A model generated the notes under the pieces. The model ran no database searches. It was not told the origin of the DNA and saw nothing but the letters and a program-made list of their open reading frames with translations. From positions 52,395-116,394 of the forward strand of contig NZ_JACSPY010000009.1 in NCBI RefSeq assembly GCF_014836885.1: DNA of 64,000 bases, read 5' to 3'. The DNA comes from Brevibacterium gallinarum. Its GTDB lineage: Bacteria > Actinomycetota > Actinomycetes > Actinomycetales > Brevibacteriaceae. This document shows, in pieces, positions 53,515-63,124 of the stretch. The position numbers were made by a program, and so were the translations under genes. The number at the start of each line of letters is the position of its first letter. The first letter of the stretch is position 1.

Positions 53515-54105
53515 TCAGTCCCCGTGGGCCTCGCGGATGAGTGGGACGAAGGCATAGCCGCCGTGCTCGGTGATGTGCACACCGCCCTGCACGAGCCTCT
53601 TCACCCGCAGCATCGTCGAACCGACCGGGATCACCAGGATGCCGCCGGGAACCAGCTGGTCGATGAGCTCCTCAGGCAGCTGGGCGGCCGCCGCCGAGAC
53701 GAGGATCCGGTCGAAGGGCTCCGCCTCCGGCAGGCCGAACACCCCGCCGGTCGCCTCGGCGATCTCGACCGTGTCGATGTCCGCCAGCAGCTGCCGGGCA
53801 GTGCCGGCCAGCGCGCTGATCCGCTCGACCCCGGTCACCGAGCCGTCGGGCCCGACGAGCTCGGCGAGGATCGCCGTGCTCCAGCCGGTGCCGCAGCCGA
53901 TGTCGAGGATCCGCATCCCGGGGTGGACCTGCAGCAGGTCGATCATCGCCACCACCGTGCTCGGCTGGGAGTTCGTCTGACCGTACCCGATCGGCACCGG
54001 CCGATCCCACCGGCTGCTCCTCCGGTGCTCGGCAGGCAGGAACCGGGCGCGGTCGAGGCGCTCCATCGCCTCACGGATCTCCGGCGGGCGGGCGGCTGCG
54101 GTCAT
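53515..54105 (-). CDS. pcm: protein-L-isoaspartate O-methyltransferase-like
   Basis: 196 residues. PIGYGQTNSQPSTVVAMIDLLQV is the Pcm substrate-loop pattern (usually GxGQTISQP), ILDIGCGTGWSTAILAELVGP SAM motif I, FDRILVSAAAAQLPEELIDQL and GGILVIPVG motifs II-III. It repairs isoaspartyl residues in aged proteins. AAGGAG lies 9 nt before the ATG. Confidence 0.9.
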   Translation of the reverse strand: MTAAARPPEIREAMERLDRARFLPAEHRRSSRWDRPVPIGYGQTNSQPSTVVAMIDLLQVHPGMRILDIGCGTGWSTAILAELVGPDGSVTGVERISALAGTARQLLADIDTVEIAEATGGVFGLPEAEPFDRILVSAAAAQLPEELIDQLVPGGILVIPVGSTMLRVKRLVQGGVHITEHGGYAFVPLIREAHGD

Positions 54106-54161
54106 ATCCTCACTCCTTCGCTGCCACCAGTGTAGGAGCCCTGCCTGTGTCCGGGCTGGCC

Positions 54162-54803
54162 TCAACCGCCCAGGCACAGGGCAGCGTGAAACGGCTGCTC
54201 GGCCGCTGGCAGCACGTGGGCGGGAATCATGACATCGCACAGGCACATGCCCGCCCCCGCACCCGCGGCAGTCGTGACGTCATCGGCGGCAAGATCGCGC
54301 AGCATGCCGGTTCCGTACGCCTTGAGCAGCGCCTCCTTGCGCACCCACAGCTGGGTGAACACGGCAGCCTGCTCGGTGGGATCAGCCCGGGCGATCACCG
54401 CCTGCTCGGCCGGATGCAGCAGCGCCGCCGCCTCGGTCGCCGTCTGCCGAGTGGCCCGCACCTCGATGTCGACGCCGAGGCGGACATCGGCTGCCGCGAT
54501 CGCCAACAGGCCACCGGAGCTGGCGAAGGAGACACACGGGCCTGGCGCGCCGTCGACGAACACCAGGGGAGCACCGCGCTCATCGGCACCCAGCCGCACG
54601 GACTCCACCGGCACCTGCAGCCAGCCGGCGAGTAACTGCCGGCTGATGCGGGCGCGCAGCGCAGCCTCCGCGGTTCCGGCTGAGCGCACGTGCGACGACG
54701 GCACTGCGGTGATCGACGCGCTGAGGTCGGCGATCCACATGGGCGCATCCGGCCAGCGTGCACACGGGACGGTGAGCCTGGTGACCCCAGGCGGCAGGTT
54801 CAT
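54162..54803 (-). CDS. 4'-phosphopantetheinyl transferase superfamily (Sfp-like)
   Basis: 213 residues. SFASSGGLLAIAAADVRLGVDIEVRAT holds the Mg-binding GVDIE, and FTQLWVRKEALLKAYGTGM is the WxxKEAxxK motif. It transfers phosphopantetheine from CoA to acyl or peptidyl carrier proteins; no PKS or NRPS is in the window. ATGA overlap with the patatin gene indicates co-expression. Confidence 0.9.
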   Translation of the reverse strand: MNLPPGVTRLTVPCARWPDAPMWIADLSASITAVPSSHVRSAGTAEAALRARISRQLLAGWLQVPVESVRLGADERGAPLVFVDGAPGPCVSFASSGGLLAIAAADVRLGVDIEVRATRQTATEAAALLHPAEQAVIARADPTEQAAVFTQLWVRKEALLKAYGTGMLRDLAADDVTTAAGAGAGMCLCDVMIPAHVLPAAEQPFHAALCLGG

Positions 54804-55723
54804 GAGCCGTCGAGACCGAGGAACTCACGGATCGCCGGCATCTCGCGGCGCACCTGTGACAGGCCCATCCGGTGGGCTGCGGCGAGTTTCGAGAGATTGC
54901 GCTCGCCGTTGGACACCGGCATGATCTCCGGGGCAAAGACATAGGCCTTGCCCTGGCGTTCGAGTTCGAAGACCTGTTCGCGCATCTCGTTGTAGCGCTT
55001 CCACCGTCCCAGCAGCGCATCGGCGACCGCCGGATGCCGGCGGAAGTAGCTGCGGTAGAAGGCGGGGAACCGCTGCGGGGCCTTCTCGTAGTCACGCTGC
55101 TGGGTCAGCACGATGAGGAACTTCTCGTAGCCGGCCCGCTGGGCGGTCGGCAGCGGGATCCCGCCGTGCTCGGCCAGCGCACCGTCGACATAGGTGCGCT
55201 CGCCGATCGTCACTGGCGGCATCACCACCGGCATCGTCGACGATGCCTGGACAGCCGTCATCAGGTCGTGCATGTGGTCGATATCGGCGCGCGACCAGAT
55301 CCGCTCCTCGCCGGATTCGACATCGACAGCCGCGATGGCGAATTCCGCTGGGTTGGCCTCGAAGGTCTGCCAGTCGAACGGCAGCGCCTCATCCGGCTGC
55401 GAGGTGCCCTGGTAGATGTACTCGGAGTTGAACAGACCCTGCCCGCGCAGGAAGGTGCGCATATTGCCGAAGTTCGGGTCGGCGGAGAACTCGACGAAGC
55501 AGCGGCGGGCCCGCCACGGGTCATGCGAGAGGTAGTTCGCGGTGTTCGTCGCACCGGCGCTGATGCCCGCCACCCAGTCGAAGTAGATCTCCTCCTCGAG
55601 CAGGCGGATGACCATCGCCGACGTCAGCGCTGCGCGCATTCCGCCGCCTTCGAAGATGAGAGCCGTGTCGGTCACCGTGCTGTGCAGCTGAGGCGCGCCA
55701 GCTGCTGTGTCGTCTCCTGGCAT
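54800..55723 (-). CDS. patatin-like phospholipase family protein
   Basis: 307 residues. ALIFEGGGMRAALTSAM (oxyanion Gly-rich), WVAGISAGATNTANYL (nucleophile Ser in GISAG) and TYVDGALAEHGGIPL (DGA catalytic Asp) give the patatin dyad. Close to YjjU/RssA-like bacterial proteins, cytoplasmic as no signal peptide is seen. Leaderless: TAGATT 6 nt before ATG. Confidence 0.92.
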   Translation of the reverse strand: MPGDDTAAGAPQLHSTVTDTALIFEGGGMRAALTSAMVIRLLEEEIYFDWVAGISAGATNTANYLSHDPWRARRCFVEFSADPNFGNMRTFLRGQGLFNSEYIYQGTSQPDEALPFDWQTFEANPAEFAIAAVDVESGEERIWSRADIDHMHDLMTAVQASSTMPVVMPPVTIGERTYVDGALAEHGGIPLPTAQRAGYEKFLIVLTQQRDYEKAPQRFPAFYRSYFRRHPAVADALLGRWKRYNEMREQVFELERQGKAYVFAPEIMPVSNGERNLSKLAAAHRMGLSQVRREMPAIREFLGLDGS

Positions 55724-55880
55724 GGCTCCAATCTACGACACCGCACCGCGTTTCGGGTCGGCTCGAACGGTCCCTGTCTCCGTGAGATCAGCCATGCCCA
55801 CACGGAGTCCTGTGCCGCAGACCGCCACGGTGAAGCACAAGACAGCTTGCCGGATAGGCTCAGCAGGCTAGGCTCAGGAC

Positions 55881-56750
55881 ATGACCGACCGCCTGCCGCA
55901 CCCGCTCACCGGCCAGCTCTTCGCCTCACCGGTGCCTGCAGGCCAGGGCTGGCCGGAAGATCCTGCCAAGCGCAGCACCCCGGTAGCTCGCAGTGCTGAG
56001 GACGTCGCCCGTCTGGCCGATCGTGCACGCACCCTGGCTGAGCTCGATGCCCGGGTGACGAAGTGCCGGGCCTGTCCGAGGCTCGTCGACTGGCGCGAAT
56101 CGGTCGCACACGACAAGCGCGCGTCCTTTGCCGGCGAGCCGTATTGGGGCAGGCCGGTCGCCTCGCTCGGGGATCCGGAGGCGTGGCTGGGCATCATCGG
56201 CCTCGCCCCGGCCGCCCACGGTGGGAACCGGACCGGGCGGATGTTCACCGGTGACCGGTCCGGCGACTGGATCCATGCTGCGCTCTACCGGGCGGGCATG
56301 AACTCCCAGCCCGATTCGACGGTGGCAGGCGACGGGCTCGTCATGTCCGGTGCGCGTACGATAGCCCCGGTCCACTGCGCCCCGCCGGACAACAAACCCA
56401 CTCCCGGCGAACGGCACGCCTGTGCCGGGTGGCTGCGGCGCGAACTCCAGCTCATCCCCACCTTGGAGGTGCTCATCGCGCTCGGCGGGATCGCCTGGCA
56501 GGCGACCCTCTCAGGCGTGCGCGCCATGGGCTGGGATGTCCCGCGCCCCCAGCCGCGGTTCGGCCACGGCGCCGAGGCGGTCCTCACCCGGCCAGACGGC
56601 GTGCCGGTGCGGCTGCTCGGCAGCTACCATCCCAGCCAGCAGAACACCTTCACCGGCCGGCTGACGACCGAGATGCTCGATGCGGTGTTTGCCCGGGCGA
56701 AGGAGATTCACCAGGTGAACACTGGTGAAACCCCGCGTTCCGACTCATGA
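55881..56750 (+). CDS. uracil-DNA glycosylase family 5 (UdgB)
   Basis: 289 residues. CRACPRLVDWRE and a later Cys pair (APVHCAPPDNKPTPGERHAC) supply the 4Fe-4S ligands; IGLAPAAHGGNRTGRMFTGDRSGDWI is motif 1 of UdgB, and GSYHPSQQNTFTGRLT motif 2 with its His. UdgB removes uracil, hypoxanthine and related bases. Leaderless: TAGGCT 6 nt before ATG. Confidence 0.94.
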   Translation: MTDRLPHPLTGQLFASPVPAGQGWPEDPAKRSTPVARSAEDVARLADRARTLAELDARVTKCRACPRLVDWRESVAHDKRASFAGEPYWGRPVASLGDPEAWLGIIGLAPAAHGGNRTGRMFTGDRSGDWIHAALYRAGMNSQPDSTVAGDGLVMSGARTIAPVHCAPPDNKPTPGERHACAGWLRRELQLIPTLEVLIALGGIAWQATLSGVRAMGWDVPRPQPRFGHGAEAVLTRPDGVPVRLLGSYHPSQQNTFTGRLTTEMLDAVFARAKEIHQVNTGETPRSDS

Positions 56751-56835
56751 GAGAACGCGCATAGGACACCTGCGCGGTCGTAATCTGGGACCAGGCAGCC
56801 GGACCGGCTGCCCGTCACGCGAAAGGTTCACGATC

Positions 56836-57897
56836 GTGAAAGCTGCACGCTACTACGACAACCACGACATCCGCATCGAAGACATCCCCGAGCCGGAGCT
56901 CAAGCCCGGCACCGTCGCCATCGACGTCGCCTGGTGCGGCATCTGCGGAACCGACCTGCACGAGTACCTCGAAGGCCCCATCTTCATCCCGCCCAAGGGC
57001 AGCCCGCACCCGATCTCAGGGGAAGAGGCCCCGGTGACGATGGGCCACGAGTTCTCCGGCACCGTCACCGCCCTCGGCGAGGGTGTTGACGACCTCACCG
57101 TCGGTGAGTCCGTCGTCGTCGAGCCCTACATCATCGCCGAAGGCGTCGACACCGGTGAAGGATCGGACTACCAGCTATCGCCGAACATGAACTTCATCGG
57201 CCTCGGCGGCCGCGGCGGCGGCTTGTCGGAGAAGATCGTCGTCGAACGCCGCTGGGTGCACCCGGTCGGCGACATGCCGTTGGATCAGGCCGCGCTCATC
57301 GAACCGCTCTCGGTCGGCCACCACGCCTACGTCCGCTCGGATGCCAAGGCCGGTGACGTCGCCATCGTCGGCGGTGCCGGGCCGATCGGCCTGCTGACCG
57401 CCGCTGTGCTCAAGGCCGAGGGCCTGACGGTCTACATCTCCGAGCTCTCCGAGGCACGCAAGGCCAAGGCGCGTGAGACCGGGGTGGCCGATGAGGTCTT
57501 CGACCCGCGTGAGGTCAACGTCGCCGACGAGGTCCGCAAGCGCACCGACGGCAAGGGTGCAGACGTCGGCTTCGAGTGCTCCTCGGTGCCGGCCGTCCTC
57601 GACATGCTGCTCGATGCGGTGCGTCCCGGCGCGGTCATCGTCAACGTCTCGATCTGGGGCTTCAACCCCGAGGTCGCGATGCCGCTGCTGGTCCTCAAGG
57701 AGATCGACCTGCGCGGCACCATCGGCTACGCCAACGACCACCCGGCCACCATCGAGCTCGTGCGTTCGGGCAAGCTCGATCTGGCGCCGTTCATCACCGC
57801 CAGGATCGGCCTGGACGACCTGGTGGAGAAGGGCTTCACCCAGCTCATCGAGAACAATGAGGAACATGTGAAGATCCTCGTCGATCCCCGCGCCTGA
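56836..57897 (+). CDS. butA: 2,3-butanediol dehydrogenase (zinc medium-chain alcohol dehydrogenase)
   Basis: 353 residues. AWCGICGTDLHEYLEGPIFIP (zinc Cys), VTMGHEFSG (GHE), AIVGGAGPIGLLTAAVLKAEGL (NAD site) and IGYANDHPATIEL are typical of BDH1/Gdh-like (R,R)-butanediol dehydrogenases; the region of the structural-zinc cysteines appears replaced (YQLSPNMNFIGLGGRGGGLSE), as in this subgroup. Interconverts acetoin and butanediol. GTG at 56836 has GAAAGG upstream. The gene symbol is tentative; bdh is also used. Confidence 0.88.
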   Translation: MKAARYYDNHDIRIEDIPEPELKPGTVAIDVAWCGICGTDLHEYLEGPIFIPPKGSPHPISGEEAPVTMGHEFSGTVTALGEGVDDLTVGESVVVEPYIIAEGVDTGEGSDYQLSPNMNFIGLGGRGGGLSEKIVVERRWVHPVGDMPLDQAALIEPLSVGHHAYVRSDAKAGDVAIVGGAGPIGLLTAAVLKAEGLTVYISELSEARKAKARETGVADEVFDPREVNVADEVRKRTDGKGADVGFECSSVPAVLDMLLDAVRPGAVIVNVSIWGFNPEVAMPLLVLKEIDLRGTIGYANDHPATIELVRSGKLDLAPFITARIGLDDLVEKGFTQLIENNEEHVKILVDPRA

Positions 57898-57944
57898 CAC
57901 GCTCAGACCGCCTGTCGGTGTGAGGCAGCAGGCACAGCATCACG

Positions 57945-57978
57945 GCCGGTCGCTTCAGGAAACTCTGAAGCGGCCGGC
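57945..57978 (+). terminator. hairpin terminator after the butanediol dehydrogenase gene
   Basis: A 14-bp stem GCCGGTCGCTTCAG/CTGAAGCGGCCGGC with one G-T pair and loop GAAACT, followed by TT. Confidence 0.75.
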
Positions 57979-58036
57979 TTACCATGTTCGACGGGCCACC
58001 CGGTCCCAACCCTCCGACGACCACTCGAGGACCCCT

Positions 58037-59065
58037 ATGCCGCATCCCGAATCCGACCAGCATGCCGTCTCTCAGGTGCGCCGCGCTCCGCGCCGCCCCG
58101 TCTATCTGCTGCCTCTCGATCTGCTGCGCGGATTCCTCATCGGCATGGCTGAACTCGTCCCCGGTGTCTCCGGCGGCACGATCGCACTCGTGACCGGGAT
58201 CTACGACGAGCTCATCGGCTCAGCCTCCCACGTGGTGTCCGCTGTCAAGCGGCTCATCCTCGGCCCAGACCGGATCGCCGGCATGCTTACCGAGCTGCGC
58301 CGCACCCAGTGGATGCTCATCATCCCCGTGCTCATCGGCATGGCGACCGCCGTGCTCTCGATCGCCGGGGTGATGAAGGACTTTGTCACCGCGTATCCCG
58401 AGCACTCCCGCGGACTGTTCTTCGGCCTTGTGCTCGTGAGCATCCTCGTCCCGCTGCGCATGCTGCCGGCACGCCGGCCTGGCCAGCACCGGATCACCGG
58501 GCTCCTCCTCTTCATCCTCGCCGCCGCGGCTGCGTTCATCATGGTCGGCTTCGCCGGCGGCGGCAACGACGCCGACCCATCGCTGATCGTCGTGTTCTTC
58601 GCTGCAGCCGTGGCGATCTGCGCGCTCGTCATCCCCGGCGTGTCCGGATCGTTCTTCCTGCTGGCAGTGGGCCTGTACGCCACTACGATGACAGCGATCA
58701 GTGAACGCGACCTCGGCTACATCGCGATCTTCGGCCTCGGTGCGATCTTCGGGCTGGCCAGCTTCGTCAGCCTGCTGCGCTACCTGCTCACCCATCGCAG
58801 GCGCGCGACCCTGCTCGTCATGGCCGGGCTGATGTTCGGCTCGCTGCGCGCCCTGTGGCCGTGGCAGAGCGAGGGCACCCCGGATGCCAGCGGGGAGACC
58901 CACGGGGTCGGTGATCTCATCCTGCCGACCGCCCCGATCGCCGGACCCGTGCTGCTGGCCCTCGCCGGTGCCGCCGCCGTGCTCATCCTCATCCTCGTCG
59001 AGGCCCGCTATTCGCCGGTCGATCACGACGAGGAGCTCGACATCGAACACAAGCCGGCACGCTGA
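58037..59065 (+). CDS. DUF368 family membrane protein (PopT-type undecaprenyl-phosphate carrier)
   Basis: 342 residues, eight or more membrane segments. LRGFLIGMAELVPGVSGGTIALVTGIYDELI and ALVIPGVSGSFFLLAVGLYAT are the two inverted PGVSG motifs of DUF368. Members were shown to recycle undecaprenyl phosphate across the membrane for cell wall synthesis; this assignment rests on family. GAGGA 7 nt before ATG. Confidence 0.9.
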   Translation: MPHPESDQHAVSQVRRAPRRPVYLLPLDLLRGFLIGMAELVPGVSGGTIALVTGIYDELIGSASHVVSAVKRLILGPDRIAGMLTELRRTQWMLIIPVLIGMATAVLSIAGVMKDFVTAYPEHSRGLFFGLVLVSILVPLRMLPARRPGQHRITGLLLFILAAAAAFIMVGFAGGGNDADPSLIVVFFAAAVAICALVIPGVSGSFFLLAVGLYATTMTAISERDLGYIAIFGLGAIFGLASFVSLLRYLLTHRRRATLLVMAGLMFGSLRALWPWQSEGTPDASGETHGVGDLILPTAPIAGPVLLALAGAAAVLILILVEARYSPVDHDEELDIEHKPAR

Positions 59066-59131
59066 GGGCCGGGAGTCTCATCCTGACCGTCTGCCATTTG
59101 CCAGGGGTGTGCAGGCGCGTAAGGTGAAGGC

Positions 59132-59629
59132 ATGGCTACTACCGCATTCCAGGGAGACCCTGTCAGCACCAATGGCTCGCTGCCTGAGACCGGCAGCAAG
59201 GCACCTGCCTTCGAACTCGTCGGCACCGACCTGTCCTCCGTCACCTCTGCCGATGTCGCTGGCAAGCGCGTCGTGCTCAACATCTTCCCCAGCGTCGACA
59301 CCGGCGTGTGCGCTGAGAGCGTGCGCAAGTTCAACGAACTCGCCGGCACGCTCGACAACACCGCTGTCATCTGCGCCTCGAAGGACCTGCCGTTCGCCCT
59401 CGGCCGGTTCTGCGGTGCCGAGGGCCTCGACAACGTCACCAGCGCCTCGGCCTTCCGCACCGACTTCGGTGATGACTACGGTGTGCGCATGACCGACGGC
59501 CCGCTGGCCGGCCTGCTCGCCCGCTCAGTCGTCGTGCTCGACGAGAACGGTGTCGTGCTGCACTCGCAGCTCGTCCCGGAGATCGGCCAGGAACCGGACT
59601 ACGACGCAGCTGTGGCCGCCCTGAGCTGA
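59132..59629 (+). CDS. tpx: thiol peroxidase
   Basis: 165 residues of atypical 2-Cys peroxiredoxin. [21 protein letters not shown] has the peroxidatic Cys in the TxxC motif near residue 62, and [17 protein letters not shown] the resolving Cys near residue 96. Uses thioredoxin to reduce peroxides. Leaderless: TAAGGT (59120-59125) 6 nt before ATG. Confidence 0.95.
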   Translation: MATTAFQGDPVSTNGSLPETGSKAPAFELVGTDLSSVTSADVAGKRVVLNIFPSVDTGVCAESVRKFNELAGTLDNTAVICASKDLPFALGRFCGAEGLDNVTSASAFRTDFGDDYGVRMTDGPLAGLLARSVVVLDENGVVLHSQLVPEIGQEPDYDAAVAALS

Positions 59630-59670
59630 CGCACCCACCGCCTCGGCGCCGTAACCCGGCGCGTGACCGA

Positions 59671-59704
59671 CAGCCGGCTGGATCTGCACAGATCCAGCCG
59701 GCTG
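59671..59704. terminator. bidirectional hairpin terminator
   Basis: A perfect 15-bp stem CAGCCGGCTGGATCT/AGATCCAGCCGGCTG with loop GCAC between the convergent tpx and PIG-L genes. Confidence 0.82.
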
Positions 59705-59705
59705 C

Positions 59706-60425
59706 TCACATCTGAATGGCGCGGAAGCCCACCGCGTTGGCCACGCCGGCGCGCTCACCGGCAGCAGCGGTCATGCCCTCGAGCATCTCGCGCGGGGCCG
59801 GGTGACCCGGCAGGGCGTCGAGGTAGACCTCGTGGGCTGACAGCGAGGCGATGCCGCGCTCCAGCGGCTCCCCGGTGACATCGACAGCGCAGGTCGGCTC
59901 ATCACCCGAGACGAGCAGCCAGTCCGCCTTCCACGCTTCCAGGCCCTCCTCGTCGCGCAGCTCGGGGAAGACCCACGGATTGTCGGCATCGCGGATCGCG
60001 TCGATGACGGCCAGGCCGACATTGCGGTGGTCGACGTGGTTGAGCCCGAAGCTGACCTCCAGCTTCCACGGCAGCGTGATGATCGCCTGCGGGCGGTAGG
60101 ACCGGATCTGCCGGGCGATCGCCCGGCGCAGCGCATGGTCGGCCTCGACGAGACCATCGGGGAAGTCGAGGATCGTCAGCGACTCAACCCCCACCTCGGC
60201 GCAGGCGGCCTCCTGCTCGCGGCGGCGCAACGATGCGACGTCGGCCGGATCCATGTCGCGGATGCCGGCCTCACCGGCGGTCAGCAGAAGATAGGAGACA
60301 TCGATCCCGGCCGCCGTCCAGGCTGCGACGGCGCATGAGGCGCCGTATTCCATGTCGTCGGGATGGGCGACGACGCCGAGGACGCGGTCGATGCCGGTGG
60401 TGTCGAAGAATTCGAGATCGCTCAT
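59706..60425 (-). CDS. PIG-L family deacetylase
   Basis: 239 residues. LGVVAHPDDMEYGASCAVA has the metal ligands HPDD, and SFGLNHVDHRNVGLAV the distal HxxH. Similar to BshB/MshB-like and LmbE deacetylases; its own substrate (mycothiol-like or another GlcNAc compound) is not known. Leaderless: TAGGGT 6 nt before ATG. Distinct from the PIG-L module at 33.4-34.8 kb. Confidence 0.9.
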   Translation of the reverse strand: MSDLEFFDTTGIDRVLGVVAHPDDMEYGASCAVAAWTAAGIDVSYLLLTAGEAGIRDMDPADVASLRRREQEAACAEVGVESLTILDFPDGLVEADHALRRAIARQIRSYRPQAIITLPWKLEVSFGLNHVDHRNVGLAVIDAIRDADNPWVFPELRDEEGLEAWKADWLLVSGDEPTCAVDVTGEPLERGIASLSAHEVYLDALPGHPAPREMLEGMTAAAGERAGVANAVGFRAIQM

Positions 60426-60456
60426 GCATCCACCCTAGGCCATGGGCGGGCACATC

Positions 60457-61524
60457 TCAGCGGGACTCGTCTGCCGCCTCCGGTCCGTCGCCGGCGGCAT
60501 GGGAGCCCCCTGCAGGGTCGGTGCCGGACTGCGATCCGGGAGCGGAGCCGGTGCCCGCCGGCGCACCTGCCGCAGCGTCGTCACCGCCGTCCTTCCGGCC
60601 GTGGCCGAAGGGCAGCAGGTGCATGACGCCGACGATGAGGAGCCCGACGAAGAGGCCGAGGATGAGCGAGCAGATCGTGTTGATGAGCCAGCCGAGCACC
60701 GCGCCGACCGCCGGCACGGCAGCGCCGTAGCCCTCGAGGTGGTGGACGACGCCGTAGAGTCCGTCCCAGCCGAGGTCCTTGGTGCCCACGAGCAAAATGT
60801 GCCCGCCGACCCACAGCATGGCGAAGGTGCCGATGATCGAGATCGCATCGAGCACGCGCGGCATCGCAGCGACGAGGAAGTGGCCGAACCTCTGCGTGCC
60901 GGCAGACTCCTTCTGCGTCATCGCCAGGCCGATGTCGTCCATCTTCACCAGCAGCGCCACAACGCCGTAGACGAGCACCGTGATGCCGACGGCGACGGCG
61001 ATGAGGATGATCGTGCGGTTGACGAGCGGTTCGCTGGCGACCTCGTTGAGGGAGATGACCATGATCTCGGTCGAGAGGATGAAGTCGGTGCGCACCGCAC
61101 CGGTGACGACCTGCTTCTCGCTCTTCTCACCCTGCAGCTGCGAGGGCTGCTCCTTCTCCGCGTGGTGGCCGCGCAGCTTCTCCCAGACCTTCTCGGCGCC
61201 TTCGAAGCACAGATAGCAGCCGCCGATCATGAGCAGCGGAGTGAGCACCCACGGCAGGAACTGGCTGAGCAGCAGTGCGGCCGGCAGGATGATGAGCAGC
61301 TTGTTGCGCAGCGAACCGAGTGCGATCTTCCAGATGATCGGCAGCTCGCGTGCCGGGGAGACACCGTGCACATACTGCGGGGTGACGGCGGCGTCGTCGA
61401 CGACGACACCGGCGGCCTTCGCACTGGCGCGGGCGGTCGCGGCTGCCACATCGTCGGCGCTGGCAGCCGCCATGCGCGCCATCGCGGCGATATCGTCGAG
61501 CAGTGCGACGATGCCGCCGCTCAT
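60457..61524 (-). CDS. DUF808 family membrane protein (YedI-like)
   Basis: 355 residues. The N-terminus SGGIVALLDDIAAMARMAAASADDVAAATARASAKAAGVVVDD and VTPQYVHG, ARELPIIWKIALGSLRNKL are characteristic of DUF808. Six or so membrane segments, with GAVRTDFILSTEIMVISL in the middle and an Ala/Gly/Ser-rich C-terminal tail. Function unknown. Confidence 0.9.
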   Translation of the reverse strand: MSGGIVALLDDIAAMARMAAASADDVAAATARASAKAAGVVVDDAAVTPQYVHGVSPARELPIIWKIALGSLRNKLLIILPAALLLSQFLPWVLTPLLMIGGCYLCFEGAEKVWEKLRGHHAEKEQPSQLQGEKSEKQVVTGAVRTDFILSTEIMVISLNEVASEPLVNRTIILIAVAVGITVLVYGVVALLVKMDDIGLAMTQKESAGTQRFGHFLVAAMPRVLDAISIIGTFAMLWVGGHILLVGTKDLGWDGLYGVVHHLEGYGAAVPAVGAVLGWLINTICSLILGLFVGLLIVGVMHLLPFGHGRKDGGDDAAAGAPAGTGSAPGSQSGTDPAGGSHAAGDGPEAADESR

Positions 61525-61636
61525 CGGCCCGCTCCCGAGGCGGTGCGTGCCGCGCGCGGATCGTGCGGATGAGTCCTCGCTGTCATAGCTGACATCTTAC
61601 GGCCCACCGGCGCTGAAGCGGCGCTCATCGGCACGG

Positions 61637-63124
61637 TCACTTGACGCCGCGCATGAGCCGGATGACCGGCTTGGCCGTCAGCAGCACGATGAGGCCGGCG
61701 ACGATCGAGGCCAGACCGAGCGTCGTCCAGTACGGCACCTGATTGTTCGCGTCGTAGTACGTGGCGAACACACCGGACAGCGAGGTGCCGACACCGGAGC
61801 CCAGGAAGTACAGGGCGATCATCTGCGAGGTGAACACCTTCGGCGACAGGCGGGTGGCCACCGACAGGCCGATGGGGGAGATGAGCAGCTCGGCGACGAC
61901 GAAGAGCGCGAGGATGAACGTCACCCACAGCAGCGGCACAGTGTTGCCGTGCGACTGCGCGAACGGCAGGAACAGCAGGTAGGACCCGCCGATGACGAGC
62001 AGCGACAGCCCGGCCTTGATCGGGGTGGCCGGCTGCCGGTCGCCGAGCTTGAGCCAGATCGCGGAGAACACCGGGGCCAAGGCGATGACGAAGACCGGCG
62101 GGATGAGGGCGATCCAGGCGATCGGCATCTCCCAGCCGAAGATGCTGCGGTTGAGCTCGGTGTCGGAGTAGGCGGTGAGGACGTTGAAGATCTGCTGGTA
62201 CAGCGACCAGAACGCCACCGTCGCCAGCACGAACGGGATGAACGACAGGGTGCGGGAGCGTTCGACCTCGGTGATCTCCTTGCTGCGCAGGATGACGGTG
62301 AAGTAGGCGGTCGCGGCGATGAGGCAGACGAGGGTGGTCCAGATCGCGAGGTTGTCGGCGTTCATGAGCCCCGACATCCACAGCACGGTGATGACGGCGA
62401 TGACGCCGATCGCGCCGGCGCCGAACTTCCAGCGCTGTCCAGCCGGCAGCGGGTTGACGACGACCTTCGCCGAGGCGGGGATGTTCTTCCGTCCGGTCAT
62501 GTAGACGATGAGGCCGATGGCCATGCCGACGGCGGCGGCGCCGAAGCCGAAGTGGAAGCCGATGCTCTTCTGCAGCCAGCCGGTGAGCAGCGGCCCGAGG
62601 AATGCGCCGATGTTGATGCCCATGTAGAACAGCGAGAAGCCGGCCTCGCGGCGGGTGTCCTTCTCTGTGTAGAGCGTGCCGACGATCGCACTGGCGGTGG
62701 CCTTGAGGCCGCCGGAGCCGAGCGCGACGAGGATGAGACCGACAGCCACGCCGCCGACCCCGGGCAGCACGTCGAGGGCGATGTGACCGCACATGATGAT
62801 GACAGCAGACCAGAACAGCACTGGTTCGGCGCCGAACACCCGGTCGGCCAGCCAGGCCCCGCCGACGGTGGCGAGGAAGACCGCGCCGCCGTAGGCGCCG
62901 ACGATGGCCAGGGCGGTGGGCTGGTGGATGCCGAGCCCGCCGTCAGTGGTGTTGAAGTACAGGTACAGGGCAAGGATGCCGGTCATCCCGTAGTAGGAGA
63001 AGCGCTCCCACATCTCGAGGCCGAACAGCTGCATGAGCGGCAGCGGGTGGCCGAAGAAGCGAGTGTCGTTGCGCATGTCCTCAGCTGTCAGAGCCGAGGC
63101 GTCCGTCTGAGACGAGCCAGTCAT
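61637..63124 (-). CDS. POT/PTR family proton-coupled oligopeptide transporter
   Basis: 495 residues with 14 membrane segments. LFGLEMWERFSYYGMTGILALYL includes the ExxERFxYY motif for proton coupling and peptide binding; GGAWLADRVFG and FSLFYMGINIGAFLGPLLTGW are PTR2 signatures. Imports di- and tripeptides. The ATG at 63124 is chosen for AAGGA upstream (CTAAGGAT); an ATG 18 nt earlier lacks an SD. Confidence 0.94.
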   Translation of the reverse strand: MTGSSQTDASALTAEDMRNDTRFFGHPLPLMQLFGLEMWERFSYYGMTGILALYLYFNTTDGGLGIHQPTALAIVGAYGGAVFLATVGGAWLADRVFGAEPVLFWSAVIIMCGHIALDVLPGVGGVAVGLILVALGSGGLKATASAIVGTLYTEKDTRREAGFSLFYMGINIGAFLGPLLTGWLQKSIGFHFGFGAAAVGMAIGLIVYMTGRKNIPASAKVVVNPLPAGQRWKFGAGAIGVIAVITVLWMSGLMNADNLAIWTTLVCLIAATAYFTVILRSKEITEVERSRTLSFIPFVLATVAFWSLYQQIFNVLTAYSDTELNRSIFGWEMPIAWIALIPPVFVIALAPVFSAIWLKLGDRQPATPIKAGLSLLVIGGSYLLFLPFAQSHGNTVPLLWVTFILALFVVAELLISPIGLSVATRLSPKVFTSQMIALYFLGSGVGTSLSGVFATYYDANNQVPYWTTLGLASIVAGLIVLLTAKPVIRLMRGVK

